Source of the DNA: JAXDLW01 sp050998755
GTDB lineage: Bacteria; Chloroflexota; Dormibacteria; DASZGP01
Direction of reading: 5' to 3'
NCBI GenBank assembly: GCA_050998755.1
Contig: JBPCPW010000085.1
Coordinates: forward strand, 1 to 64,000
DNA: 64,000 nucleotides
Shown here: positions 34,093 through 42,963 of the stretch, in pieces
Numbering within the stretch: position 1 is the stretch's first letter
How the letters are laid out: each line of letters starts with the position of its first letter
Position numbers and translations under genes: made by a program
Notes under the pieces: model-generated
Database searches by the model: none
Told to the model about the DNA's origin: nothing
Seen by the model: the letters and a program-made list of their open reading frames with translations, nothing else

Positions 34093-35037
34093 CTAAGACT
34101 CGATCTGCTTGAGGATTCGCTTGGTGGCGAGCCGGCTGATGTAGTTCATGCCCAGCGAGATGATGATCACCACGATGCCGACCACGGTGGTGAACAGCGG
34201 CGTGATGAATTTCGGTGTGATGAGGTAGATGAGCAGGACGAAGAACACCGGCAGGTAGGAGACGACGGTCGCCGTCGAGCGAACCTGGGATGTGACCGCC
34301 TCCAGCTCGCTGCGTCCGCGGATCTCATCCTGGATCGAGGAGGACAGGCTGCGCAGCAACCCGTAGGTCTCAAGTCCGACCTGCTGCCCGATCGCCAGGG
34401 CACTGGCGATGGTGTGCAGCTCTGGGTACGGCAGCCGCTCCGCCCAGATCTCAAACGCCTCGGCCTCGCTGACCCGGAGCGCTGAGATGCGGTTGGCCAG
34501 CGCGATCAGCTCGCCCTTGATGGGGTCGGCCAGGTTGGGGGTGGTGGCCTCCAGGGCGTTGACGAAGTTGCGCCCTGCTGCCATGCCGCTGCTAACCAGC
34601 AGCAGCGCGTTTGGCAGCTGCAGCAGGAACTTGGCCCGGTATGCGCGCGCCCGCCGAAGGGAGAGCGAGTAGTCGATGGCAGGGCCCGCGAGCCCGACGA
34701 TGATCGCCAGCACCGGGGTGTGGAAGATCACAAAGGCCATACCCAGCGCGATCAGGAAGATGGACACCTGCCGATCGAGGAACGGGCCCCACTGGAAGTC
34801 GGCTCCGACGTCGACTGGGCGGCGGTAGCGTTGCATGAACCCGGTGCCGCTCAGCGGCGAGAGCAGGCGCTCGGTCGGGCTGATATACCGTGCCGCCTCC
34901 GCCTCGGCCGCGCCGCCGCTGCCACCCGTGTGGGCCGCGTACGGGTTGGCCTTCGATGACCGCATCACCGGCAGGATCATGCTGATCACCAGGTAGACGA
35001 AGCCGATCCCCGCCAGCACCAGCCCGACGGTTGTCAT
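34093..35037 (-). CDS. tadB: TadB, type II/IV secretion inner-membrane F protein
   Basis: 314 aa from ATG 35037 (ATGA overlap with tadA). Membrane helices at about 5-24, 92-125 and near the C-terminus surround a T2SSF domain with LQLPNALLLVSSGMAAGRNF and AIGQQVGLETYGLLRSLSSS. Partner of TadC in the pilus assembly platform. Gene order tadA-tadB-tadC is the canonical Tad order. Confidence 0.9.
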   Translation of the reverse strand: MTTVGLVLAGIGFVYLVISMILPVMRSSKANPYAAHTGGSGGAAEAEAARYISPTERLLSPLSGTGFMQRYRRPVDVGADFQWGPFLDRQVSIFLIALGMAFVIFHTPVLAIIVGLAGPAIDYSLSLRRARAYRAKFLLQLPNALLLVSSGMAAGRNFVNALEATTPNLADPIKGELIALANRISALRVSEAEAFEIWAERLPYPELHTIASALAIGQQVGLETYGLLRSLSSSIQDEIRGRSELEAVTSQVRSTATVVSYLPVFFVLLIYLITPKFITPLFTTVVGIVVIIISLGMNYISRLATKRILKQIES

Positions 35038-36302
35038 GCGCCGATCTCCAGGGCGATCTTGGCCTCGCAGTCGGCGGGGTCCTTGACCCGGACGTACTCG
35101 CCGGTGAACTTCCCGTTCTCGTCCTGCCCGGTGCGCTGGAACTTGAAGATGGTCTCCACCCTCACCTCTCCCTTGTTGTCGATGCCACAGAGCTCCGCCA
35201 CTTCGATGACGCGGCGCGAGCCGTCCGAGAGGCGCATGGTCTGCACGATCAGGTTGACGGCGCTGGAGATCTGCTTGCGGATGGCGGATACCGGCAGCTC
35301 CTTGGCCATCAGGATCATGGTCTCGAGCCGGCTGATGGTGTCCTCGGGGTTGTTGGCATGGACCGTCGAGAGCGAGCCGTCGTGGCCGGTGTTCATTGCC
35401 GTGAGCATGTCGAAGGCCTCCTCGCCGCGGCACTCACCGACGACGATGCGATCGGGGCGCATTCGCAGGGCGTTCTTGACCAGGTCGCGGATGCTCACCT
35501 CGCCCTGACCGGACAGGTTCGCGGGCCGTGCCTCGAGGCGCTTGATGAAGGGGTGGCGCAGCTGCAGCTCCGCCGCATCCTCGATGGTGATCACATGCTG
35601 GTGGTCGGGGATGAAGCTGGAGAGAATGTTCAGCAGCGTCGTCTTTCCGGAGCCGGTGCCGCCCGAGACCAGGATGTTCATCCGCGCCTTTACAGCGCGG
35701 GCCAGCCAGTCGGCCATGTCCTGGGTCATCGCGCCCATGTTGACCAGCTGCTCGACGCCCAGTTTGTCCTGGGAGAACTTGCGGATGTTGATCGAGATGC
35801 CGTCGATGGCCAGCGGCGGCATGACCACGTTCACGCGACTCCCGTCGGGCAACCGTCCATTCACCAGCGGGTTGGACTCGTTGGCGGGGCGGTTGAGGGG
35901 GCGCAGGATGACCTGGACGATCTGGTCCAGGTGAGTGTTGTCCTCGAAGACCACACTGGTGGGCTCAAGTTTGCCCCTTTTCTCGATGAACACCCGCTTG
36001 GGGCCGCTGACGATGATCTCGGTCACCGCCTCGTCGCGCAGCAGGTCGTCGAGTGGGCCGAAGCCGAAGATGTTGTCGGTGATGTACTGGAGGACCTTCT
36101 CCCGGTCCTCGACGCCCAGGGCGTAGTCGTTCATCAAGCGTCCGACCACCACCGCCAGGTCCTTCTTGGCGCGCTCCGGCCTGGTCTTGACCAGTTCCGC
36201 GAAGGCCGGGTCCGCCAGTTGCTCGTCGAGAACCCGGCGCCGAAGCTCGGCCTTGATCGGGGTCAGGTCACGCGGAGTTGCTGCCCGGACCGGCGCGGCC
36301 AC
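35034..36302 (-). CDS. tadA: TadA/CpaF secretion ATPase
   Basis: 422 aa from the GTG at 36302. Walker A is SGGTGSGKTTLLN, the Asp box region is VITIEDAAELQL, Walker B is DRIVVGECRGEEAFDML, and the His box is GHDGSLSTVHANNPEDTISR. An N-terminal domain (YALGVEDREKVLQYITDNIF) is typical of CpaF. It powers Flp pilus assembly. The GTG has no ribosome site. Upstream in frame, an ATC codon at 36359 follows GAGAGGGGA and would add NKYLRKGGPVEDAPAP, so a non-standard start is possible. Confidence 0.93.
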   Translation of the reverse strand: MAAPVRAATPRDLTPIKAELRRRVLDEQLADPAFAELVKTRPERAKKDLAVVVGRLMNDYALGVEDREKVLQYITDNIFGFGPLDDLLRDEAVTEIIVSGPKRVFIEKRGKLEPTSVVFEDNTHLDQIVQVILRPLNRPANESNPLVNGRLPDGSRVNVVMPPLAIDGISINIRKFSQDKLGVEQLVNMGAMTQDMADWLARAVKARMNILVSGGTGSGKTTLLNILSSFIPDHQHVITIEDAAELQLRHPFIKRLEARPANLSGQGEVSIRDLVKNALRMRPDRIVVGECRGEEAFDMLTAMNTGHDGSLSTVHANNPEDTISRLETMILMAKELPVSAIRKQISSAVNLIVQTMRLSDGSRRVIEVAELCGIDNKGEVRVETIFKFQRTGQDENGKFTGEYVRVKDPADCEAKIALEIGA

Positions 36303-36402
36303 AGGGGCGGGTGCGTCCTCAACCGGTCCGCCCTTGCGCAGGTACTTGTTTACGCCGATGGAAGATCCCCTCTCATGTCAGGCAGGGCCACATGGTACTC
36401 GC

Positions 36403-37977
36403 TCAGCGCGGACTGCGCCATAGGGCGGCGGCGCCGCCGGCAAGCAGGAGGAGGCCCAGGCCGAGCGCCAGGAGGGGCGGGGTGCCTGTCGTCTTGGGGG
36501 TTATGCCGGCCCTGGGCAGGGTCGGGACATAGGGAACGTAGATCACCACGTCCTGGACCGTGAACGATGGCGAGGGGCTGGGCGAGGGCGTGGTATCGGC
36601 TGCCTGGTACTCGAAAGCGCCGATGTCGCATTTCGTGCCCGTCCGGGCAGCAGCGCTGGCCCGTAGGATGCCGCGCTGGTCGCGGCTGGGCGGCGGGCAC
36701 GGGCCGGCGACCGCGTCGGCGGCGGGGCTGGTGGGGCCGATGGCCCGGGTCCGGGTCGCGCCGCCGTTGTCTGCCAGCGGCCCCAGGCCGGCGCTGGTGG
36801 CCTGCTTGTCGCCTGCCGCGGTGAACAGGCAGGACAGCCCATCGTCGATGTTTGAGCCCCCGCTGGCCAGCGGGGGTCCCTTCGGGCTGGTGGTGTCCTC
36901 GATCTGGGCGCATTCGTCTAGAGGGTTGCCGTTGACGATGCTGCTCGTCAGCGTCGCCGAGGTCGAACCGAACGCCTCGGCCATGACGGCGGCCCCCCGC
37001 AGCGGGGTGGGGGTTGCGACGTTCCTGGCCGCGCGGGGCCGAGCCTGGCCGAGGATGATCGGGTTAAGGCTGTTCGAGCTGAAGGTCACATTGGTCGCGG
37101 AGGTCGGGCCGCTGTAGCTGTACAGCCCTCCGCCGCGTTGGGCGTTGTTGCCGTCGATGGTGTCGTTGAGCAGGTGGAGTTCGGACGTCGCGTAGATCCC
37201 GCCACCGTCGCATAACGAAAGGCAGTGGTTGGAGGCAATGGTGGAGTTGTAGATGGTGTTTGGCGTGCTGGCGTAGACTCCGGCCCCGCTGGCGTCAGCG
37301 ACATTGTTGCTGATGGTCACGTCGTGGAGGATGGAGGGCGGCCTGAAGGAGCCCATCAACGCGATCCCGCCACCGTACCCGCCCACGGCCTGGGGGTCGG
37401 ACCCGAGGATCGCCCGGTTGCCGGTCACCACGGAGTTGCTCAGGTCCAGCGACCCGTAATAGACCAGGATCCCACCGCCGACATTGCCGGGGTAGCTGGG
37501 GTCCGCTACGGCGGTCCCGCCTCGGACCGTTACCCCGCTGATCCGCACGGTGCTTTGGATATCGAAAACCCGGTCCTGGACATCGTGGGCGTCAGCGTGG
37601 CTCTGCTCGATGATGGTGGTGGCCGCCCCCGCGCCGACGATCTGGATCCCATCGACCACCAGCTCCAGGTCTCCGCCGGCCGCAGTGTCTGCGTCGGCTG
37701 GCACCGGCTCCGTCAGCACGTAGTCACCCGCCGGGAGGTTGATGATCGTGCCACCCGTGCGCCGGCTGTTGGCGAACTGGACGGCCTTGCGCAGGCTGCA
37801 GGGGTCGTGGCAGTCGGGGTGGGTGTTGCTGTTGGCGGTGCCGACGATGTCCAGCTTTGTGTTCACTGTGACCTGCAGTGGCGCCGCGGCACTGGCGCTC
37901 ACCACCACGGCCGCCGCCGCCGTCGCCACCCCCAGGACGATGAGCACCCAACCGAGCCTCTGCGCCACCGGTCTCAC
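36403..37977 (-). CDS. Secreted CSLREA-domain parallel beta-helix protein with C-terminal anchor
   Basis: 524 aa. The signal peptide (LGWVLIVLGVATAAAAVVVS) is followed by a CSLREA-type motif, DPCSLRKAVQFANSRRTGGT. A parallel beta-helix of right-handed repeats fills residues about 75-300 (VGGGILVYYGSLDLSNS, GAGVYASTPNTIYNS, GGGLYSYSGP). The C-terminus has LPRAG, a hydrophobic helix (LLALGLGLLLLAGGAAAL) and WRSPR, like a sortase-type or membrane anchor. The GTG start overlaps the TGA of the kinase upstream. It is an unusual guest in a Tad operon and may be a pilus-linked adhesin or polysaccharide-binding protein. Confidence 0.8.
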   Translation of the reverse strand: MRPVAQRLGWVLIVLGVATAAAAVVVSASAAAPLQVTVNTKLDIVGTANSNTHPDCHDPCSLRKAVQFANSRRTGGTIINLPAGDYVLTEPVPADADTAAGGDLELVVDGIQIVGAGAATTIIEQSHADAHDVQDRVFDIQSTVRISGVTVRGGTAVADPSYPGNVGGGILVYYGSLDLSNSVVTGNRAILGSDPQAVGGYGGGIALMGSFRPPSILHDVTISNNVADASGAGVYASTPNTIYNSTIASNHCLSLCDGGGIYATSELHLLNDTIDGNNAQRGGGLYSYSGPTSATNVTFSSNSLNPIILGQARPRAARNVATPTPLRGAAVMAEAFGSTSATLTSSIVNGNPLDECAQIEDTTSPKGPPLASGGSNIDDGLSCLFTAAGDKQATSAGLGPLADNGGATRTRAIGPTSPAADAVAGPCPPPSRDQRGILRASAAARTGTKCDIGAFEYQAADTTPSPSPSPSFTVQDVVIYVPYVPTLPRAGITPKTTGTPPLLALGLGLLLLAGGAAALWRSPR

Positions 37978-39845
37978 GTGGCCCCGAATCCTGCGCAGGC
38001 CCAGTACATCGGCTGCTCCGAGGAGAGGGTGTGCTGACCTGCGCCGTCAGTCCAGGACAGGGTGTAGGTGGCGCTTCCGTATACCGGGTTCATGGTGCGC
38101 GTGAACCCGGGCTGCGACTGCGGGGCCGAGGCCGTCGCGCCGTGCGTTCCCGCGGTCCCCGCGCGGATCGTGTCACTGACGTGGCCGCCGGATACCCTGG
38201 CCCCGTTCGCCCAGTTTATTGCCCACGTTATGGTCACCGGGATGTCGCCGGTGGATGGGTTGCTGAAGTCGTACTGCTCGGCGATGCTCCAACCACCGTC
38301 GAAGGTACAGTCCATGCCCCGACTGGACGGGTAGGCGGTGGACTGGCTGTAGTAGGGCTGGCCGTCGCTGTAAAACCCGCAAGTCAGGGTGGGGCTGGGC
38401 GTGCTGTAGTCAGAAGTGCACTGATCGTAATAGACGCGCTGGTTGCTGATATTGAGGGGGGCGGCCGGGTACTTGTTGGCGATGATCACGAACGTGTGGC
38501 TGGGCGAAGGTACCGGGCGGGCGGCGATCGACCGCTGGGGGCTGGGGACGGTGGGGTTGGCGCTCGGTGCGTTGGCGCTCGGGGTGATGCCGGTCGGGCC
38601 GCCGGACGTCGGGGATGGCTCCGGACTGACCGAGGGGGCGGTCTCGGGGGAAGTGCTGGGGGTGACCTGAGGCGACGGTTTCGGCGTCGGGGAGGCCAAG
38701 GCAACCGCCCCGTTGGACGCCCGCGCGGACCCGCCGCCATTTGTGCTGTTGCCACCGGCGCTGCTCTTGTTGTGGAGCGCGAGGTAGCCACCGCCCACCG
38801 CCAGGACGGCAACCAGAGCGGCGCCGGCGATCCAGGCGCTGGCCCCCATCACCCCGCCGCTGCCCGCCGCCGCACCCGCAGCGCTGGCCACCGCGGCGGT
38901 GCCCACCGCGCCGGCCGCCGCCAGGCCACCGGCGGTGGCCAGCATCGCCAGCAGTCCCATACCGGCGCCGACGGTCGCAGCGACCTTCTTCTTCACTGAG
39001 GAACGCTTCTCCCAGTCGGCGCCGTAGGCTTCGACCGCCGCGGCCTCCAGTGCGGTCAGCATCGCTTCAGCGCTCTGCGGCCGGTCGGCGGGGTCCTTGG
39101 CCAGGCCGCCCGCAAGCAGGCCGGTCATGGCGGGGCCGAGTTTGGGGTTGACGGTGTGCGCGTCCGGTACCGGAGCTTCCCGCTGCATCCGCATCACAGC
39201 GAGTGGGTTGTCAGCCACAAACGGCGGCCGCCCGGTAAGCAGTTCGAAGAGCACCGCACCGGCGGAGTAGAGGTCTGAACGCGCGTCCAGGGTGCCGCCG
39301 CCAACCATCTCCGGGCTCATGTAGGCAGGGCTACCTGCCGGCATGCCGCCGGCGGCCCCGGGCCCCGACTGGCTCGCAGCCTGGCCGAAGTCAGCCAGCT
39401 TGCTCACTCCCTCACCGTCCAGGAGCACGTTCTCAGGCTTGATGTCGCGGTGGATCAGGCCGAGGCTGTGGGCGTGTGCCAGTCCCTGCAGGGCACCCTT
39501 GATGACGCCCAGGGATTCCTCGGGGGTCAGCTCGCCGGAGTGCTGGACAAGTCCGCGAAGCGACGCACCTTCGATCAGCTCGCTGACCAGGTAGTCGTTC
39601 TTCTCACGCTGGAAGAAGTCGAAGACCCGCACGCAGTGGTCGTTGTCGAGGCGGGCCATGATCTCTGCCTCGGCGCGGAAACGCTCGCGGAAGACAGGGT
39701 CGGCGGTGAGCTCGGTGCTCAGCTCCTTGAGCGCCACCCGGCGATCGACGAATTCCTGGTAGGCGAGGTAAACGGTGCCTGATGCACCGCGGCCCAGGAC
39801 GCCCCGGACCTGGTAGTCGCCGATGTTGCTGGGAAGCGAAGACAA
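37974..39845 (-). CDS. Receptor-type Ser/Thr protein kinase A
   Basis: 623 aa. Kinase domain at about 10-270: LGRGASGTVYLAY (P loop), RVALKEL (Lys), LIHRDIKPENVLL (catalytic loop), ADFGQA (DFG), SPAYMSPEM. A juxtamembrane YGADWEKRSSVKKK, an Ala/Gly-rich hydrophobic region with a transmembrane helix near 340-355 (IAGAALVAVLAVGGGYLALH), and a Pro/Ser/Thr spacer follow. A Cys-containing outward domain ends in YTLSWTDGAGQHTLSSEQPM. No PASTA repeats. The TTG start has AGGGG upstream. The outward domain is homologous to that of kinase C. Confidence 0.92.
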   Translation of the reverse strand: MSSLPSNIGDYQVRGVLGRGASGTVYLAYQEFVDRRVALKELSTELTADPVFRERFRAEAEIMARLDNDHCVRVFDFFQREKNDYLVSELIEGASLRGLVQHSGELTPEESLGVIKGALQGLAHAHSLGLIHRDIKPENVLLDGEGVSKLADFGQAASQSGPGAAGGMPAGSPAYMSPEMVGGGTLDARSDLYSAGAVLFELLTGRPPFVADNPLAVMRMQREAPVPDAHTVNPKLGPAMTGLLAGGLAKDPADRPQSAEAMLTALEAAAVEAYGADWEKRSSVKKKVAATVGAGMGLLAMLATAGGLAAAGAVGTAAVASAAGAAAGSGGVMGASAWIAGAALVAVLAVGGGYLALHNKSSAGGNSTNGGGSARASNGAVALASPTPKPSPQVTPSTSPETAPSVSPEPSPTSGGPTGITPSANAPSANPTVPSPQRSIAARPVPSPSHTFVIIANKYPAAPLNISNQRVYYDQCTSDYSTPSPTLTCGFYSDGQPYYSQSTAYPSSRGMDCTFDGGWSIAEQYDFSNPSTGDIPVTITWAINWANGARVSGGHVSDTIRAGTAGTHGATASAPQSQPGFTRTMNPVYGSATYTLSWTDGAGQHTLSSEQPMYWACAGFGAT

Positions 39846-39904
39846 GCGCAGTTACCCCTGTTGGTGTGACGACATAGTACGTGCAGGTGCCTGCGAACGC
39901 CGGA

Positions 39905-41131
39905 CTACTTCTTGCCCGCGGCGCCCCCGACGCCGAGGAAGGTGGCCAGGCCGGCGACCGCTTTGCCCACGCCCGAGCTCGCGACCTTGGCATAGGGCTC
40001 GTGCTTTTCGACGAAGCCTTCCATGAACTTCTTGTCGTCGGGGATGGTCGCGGCGACGGCCACGGGCATGGGCACCTCCAGCTTCTTCTTGCTGCTGCGG
40101 TTGACCACCAGGAAGCAGCGGTCCTGCACCCGCAGGTCGCGGGCCTCGATCATCGGCCCCAGCACCAGGTTGAGCATCCGTGCCACCTTGATCTGGCTGG
40201 GGATGTCATCGGGGGTGACGACCAGGATGCGGTCGGACTGGAACAGCGCCGGGGCGGTGAACATGTCGACGGTGTTGGGCAGGTCGAGCACCACCACGTC
40301 GAAGTTGTTGGCCAGGATCTGGACCAGGGCTTCCATGTGAGTGGAAGGGTCGGCGTAGTCGTCGATGGCTGCTGGGTCGTCAAGGGCGCAGAGGATGTAC
40401 AGGTTGTCCTTGCGGTAGCACTTGTTGAGCAGGATCTCCTCTGAGATCACCGCGCCGGCCTCCGCCGGGACCCGTTCCATCTTGCCCTCGGCACGCACCA
40501 GGATCTCATCAACCAGCGGTTTCAGGCCGAGGACGCTGGACCGCTTCATCTCGGTGACGTCGAAGAAGTAGGACTGGCTGCCGTTCTGCAGGTCGAGGTC
40601 GACCAGGAGAACCCGAAGTGAGGCATCCTGGGCGATCTTCGAGGCCAGCGCGGCCGCCAGCAGGCTGGTGCCGGACCCACCGCGAGGGCTGTAGCAGGCA
40701 AACACCTGGCCCTTGCCACCGGACTTCCGCGGCTGCACCGCGTCGAGCTGGCCGGGGGCGGACAGCACGGGCATGCTGGGCATCGAGGATTGGGCCGGCG
40801 GGGTCGGTGCGAGGGGCGTTTCCATCGGTGACGCCATGGGGCTACCCATAGGCCCGGGTGCGGGGAAGCCCCCGGTGCCGTCAGATGGCGCGTCTGGCAT
40901 CGGACTCGGCTCAAAGGAGGGTGCCGGGAAGGCAGGCGCGTCCAGCACCGCCGGCCCGGCGCTCCCGGTGGGCTCGCCCACCAGGCGGTAGGGGAACCGG
41001 GCGCTGTGGGCCTGCGCCGACTCGAGGTTGAGGAAGGCCGCCATGACCTGGTTGCCGGCGGAGGCCTGCTCGCTCACGATGCGCGTGAGTCGGGCGCGGT
41101 TGGGTGAATAGGCGACGACCTTGTCGGTCAT
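39905..41131 (-). CDS. CpaE/TadZ-like localisation ATPase
   Basis: 408 aa. The N-terminal VVAYSPNRARLTRIVSEQAS is short for a receiver-like domain and is followed by a Met/Pro-rich spacer. The MinD/ParA-type ATPase begins at about 150 with CYSPRGGSGTSLLAAALASK, a deviant Walker A with Thr-Ser in place of Lys-Thr. VLLVDLDLQNGSQSYFF, NNFDVVVLDLPNT and ILVVTPDDIPS complete the fold. CpaE/TadZ proteins place the Tad machine at the pole or division site. It sits between kinases A and B. Confidence 0.85.
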   Translation of the reverse strand: MTDKVVAYSPNRARLTRIVSEQASAGNQVMAAFLNLESAQAHSARFPYRLVGEPTGSAGPAVLDAPAFPAPSFEPSPMPDAPSDGTGGFPAPGPMGSPMASPMETPLAPTPPAQSSMPSMPVLSAPGQLDAVQPRKSGGKGQVFACYSPRGGSGTSLLAAALASKIAQDASLRVLLVDLDLQNGSQSYFFDVTEMKRSSVLGLKPLVDEILVRAEGKMERVPAEAGAVISEEILLNKCYRKDNLYILCALDDPAAIDDYADPSTHMEALVQILANNFDVVVLDLPNTVDMFTAPALFQSDRILVVTPDDIPSQIKVARMLNLVLGPMIEARDLRVQDRCFLVVNRSSKKKLEVPMPVAVAATIPDDKKFMEGFVEKHEPYAKVASSGVGKAVAGLATFLGVGGAAGKK

Positions 41132-41153
41132 TTAGTTCCTCTCCTCTTCAGTC

Positions 41154-42926
41154 TTAGGGGCAGCGATACTGTACGCCCGCGGCGTTGGAATCGAGCGCGG
41201 TCGGCTTCAGAACCTTGAGGTGGGCGGCACCGCTGGTGCTGCCGTTGCCGGTGTAGGTGAACTGCAGCGCGACGTCAAGCTCCTTCTGGCCGCTCTGCAC
41301 GTTCTGGATGGTATCGGGGCCTGCCGCCGGCGTTCCGTCGGGCTGGATCCAGTGGTAGGTGATATCCCCGGAGCCTCCGTTGAGCAGGATCTTGCCGATG
41401 AATTTGTACTGGGCCTGGGGGCAATGGCCAACAGCGGGGTCGGCAGCGACCTGCACGCCGGTGACGACGACCGCCGGGCCCGATGTCCGCACCACGAAGT
41501 ACCAGAACGCGGCGGCGGCAAGCAGCGCGAGGATCAGCACGAGGACCAGGGCGCGCAACAGGCGCGCCGCGAACCCCCGGCCCTGTTTGGTTTTCGGCGG
41601 CGTGTAGACGGGCGCCTGGACCACCGGCATGGAGAATGCCGGTAGTGCTGGGAGCGGTGCCGCGGCCGGATGCGCGGCCGGCGGGGGCACGAACGACGGC
41701 GCGCCCGTCGGCTGACCGGCGTGGATCGACTGGGGTGGTTGGATCACTGTCGAGTCACCCCCGACCGGGGCTCCGTGCACCATGGTCTCGTCACCCATCG
41801 GCTGGACCATTGTCGCGTCGGGAGCGGCGCCGATCGCCATGGTGTCGTCGGGCGAGGCGGACGGCCGGACCATCGTCTCCTCGCTGCCCGCCATCAGGGC
41901 CGTCGTGTCGATTGGCGAGATAGTCCACTGCGGGGGATCCGGCGGCAGCGGGGTGGCGCCGGCGACCGAGGTGGCGGCAGGTAGTGGAGCAGTCGGTACG
42001 GTCTGGGTTGCCCCCGCTTCCTGCGCGACCGCCTGCGGCGAAGGGGGGGCAAGCGCGGCCGCGATCACCGAGAGGTCGGACTCTCCCGCCCACCCGGGCC
42101 AGGACTTCTGCGCGGCGTCGGCCAGCTTGACCCAGAAATCGCCCGCGCTCTTGGGCCTTTTCTTGGGGTCCTTGGCCAGGCCGGCGAGCAACACGTCCTC
42201 CACCTTGGATGGAAAGCCGGGGACCAACTGGCTGGGCCGCGGCGGCGGCGTGGAGATGTGGGCTTCGACGCTGGCCATGACGTTTCCAGGCACCGGCGGG
42301 AAGGGCAGCCTGCCCACCAGCATCTCGAAGCTCATGACCGCGAGGGAATACACATCGGCGCGCTGGTCGATCTCCGCCGCGCCCGCGGCCTGCTCCGGGG
42401 ACATGTACGACGGCGTGCCCAGGATGGTGCCCACCTGGGTCACAAAATTGCCCTGGCCCCCCATCATCTTGACCAGCCCGAAGTCGCCGAGCTTGCACAT
42501 GCCGGTGGTGGTCACGAAGATATTGCCGGGCTTCAGGTCACGGTGGAGGATGCCCTGCTTGGAGGCGTATTCCAGCGCCGCTGCCACTTCGCTGATAACC
42601 CGCAGGGACTGCCCGGTGGTCAGTTTGTTGCCCGTCATGACCGCCTTGAGTGAGGGGCCATGGACGTACTCCTGGACCATGTAGAGGTCGCTGCCGACGG
42701 CCTCCAGGTTGTAGATGCCGACCACGTTGGGGTGGTTCATCTTGGCCAGCGCGCGGGCCTCGCGACGGAAGCGCTCCAGGGCCTGGGGGTCGCCGTTCCA
42801 CGCGCCGAGCACCTGCTTGATGGCGACAAAGCGGTTGAGGGCGGTCTGCCGGGCGAGGTACACCGAGCCCATGGCGCCCTTGCCCACGGCCTGGATGAAC
42901 TCGTACCCGGCGAGGTTGTTACTCAC
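41154..42926 (-). CDS. Receptor-type Ser/Thr protein kinase B with acidic-T-M-V repeats
   Basis: 590 aa. Kinase domain: VGKGAMGSVYLAR, FVAIKQV (Lys37), LHRDLKPGNIF (Asp130), GDFGLVK (148-150), TPSYMSPEQ. A cytoplasmic linker at 340-400 carries five spaced motifs: EETMV (T351), DDTMA (T362), DATMV (T372), DETMV (T381) and DSTVI (T393). A transmembrane helix at about 456-478 leads to a beta-sandwich outward domain with VTGVQVAADP and YHWIQPDGTPAA. The linker motifs match those in the FHA protein at 27285-28238 and are likely phospho-sites or docking peptides. Confidence 0.92.
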   Translation of the reverse strand: MSNNLAGYEFIQAVGKGAMGSVYLARQTALNRFVAIKQVLGAWNGDPQALERFRREARALAKMNHPNVVGIYNLEAVGSDLYMVQEYVHGPSLKAVMTGNKLTTGQSLRVISEVAAALEYASKQGILHRDLKPGNIFVTTTGMCKLGDFGLVKMMGGQGNFVTQVGTILGTPSYMSPEQAAGAAEIDQRADVYSLAVMSFEMLVGRLPFPPVPGNVMASVEAHISTPPPRPSQLVPGFPSKVEDVLLAGLAKDPKKRPKSAGDFWVKLADAAQKSWPGWAGESDLSVIAAALAPPSPQAVAQEAGATQTVPTAPLPAATSVAGATPLPPDPPQWTISPIDTTALMAGSEETMVRPSASPDDTMAIGAAPDATMVQPMGDETMVHGAPVGGDSTVIQPPQSIHAGQPTGAPSFVPPPAAHPAAAPLPALPAFSMPVVQAPVYTPPKTKQGRGFAARLLRALVLVLILALLAAAAFWYFVVRTSGPAVVVTGVQVAADPAVGHCPQAQYKFIGKILLNGGSGDITYHWIQPDGTPAAGPDTIQNVQSGQKELDVALQFTYTGNGSTSGAAHLKVLKPTALDSNAAGVQYRCP

Positions 42927-42963
42927 GGTTCAGAAGTATGGGGCCGCCCGCGAAGTTGCTTTC

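Noticed and set aside
35031..36563. Plus-strand open frame of 510 aa over tadA
   Set aside because: It mirrors tadA, which has every ATPase motif. The antisense protein shows no fold or motif and reflects GC-rich third-position bias.
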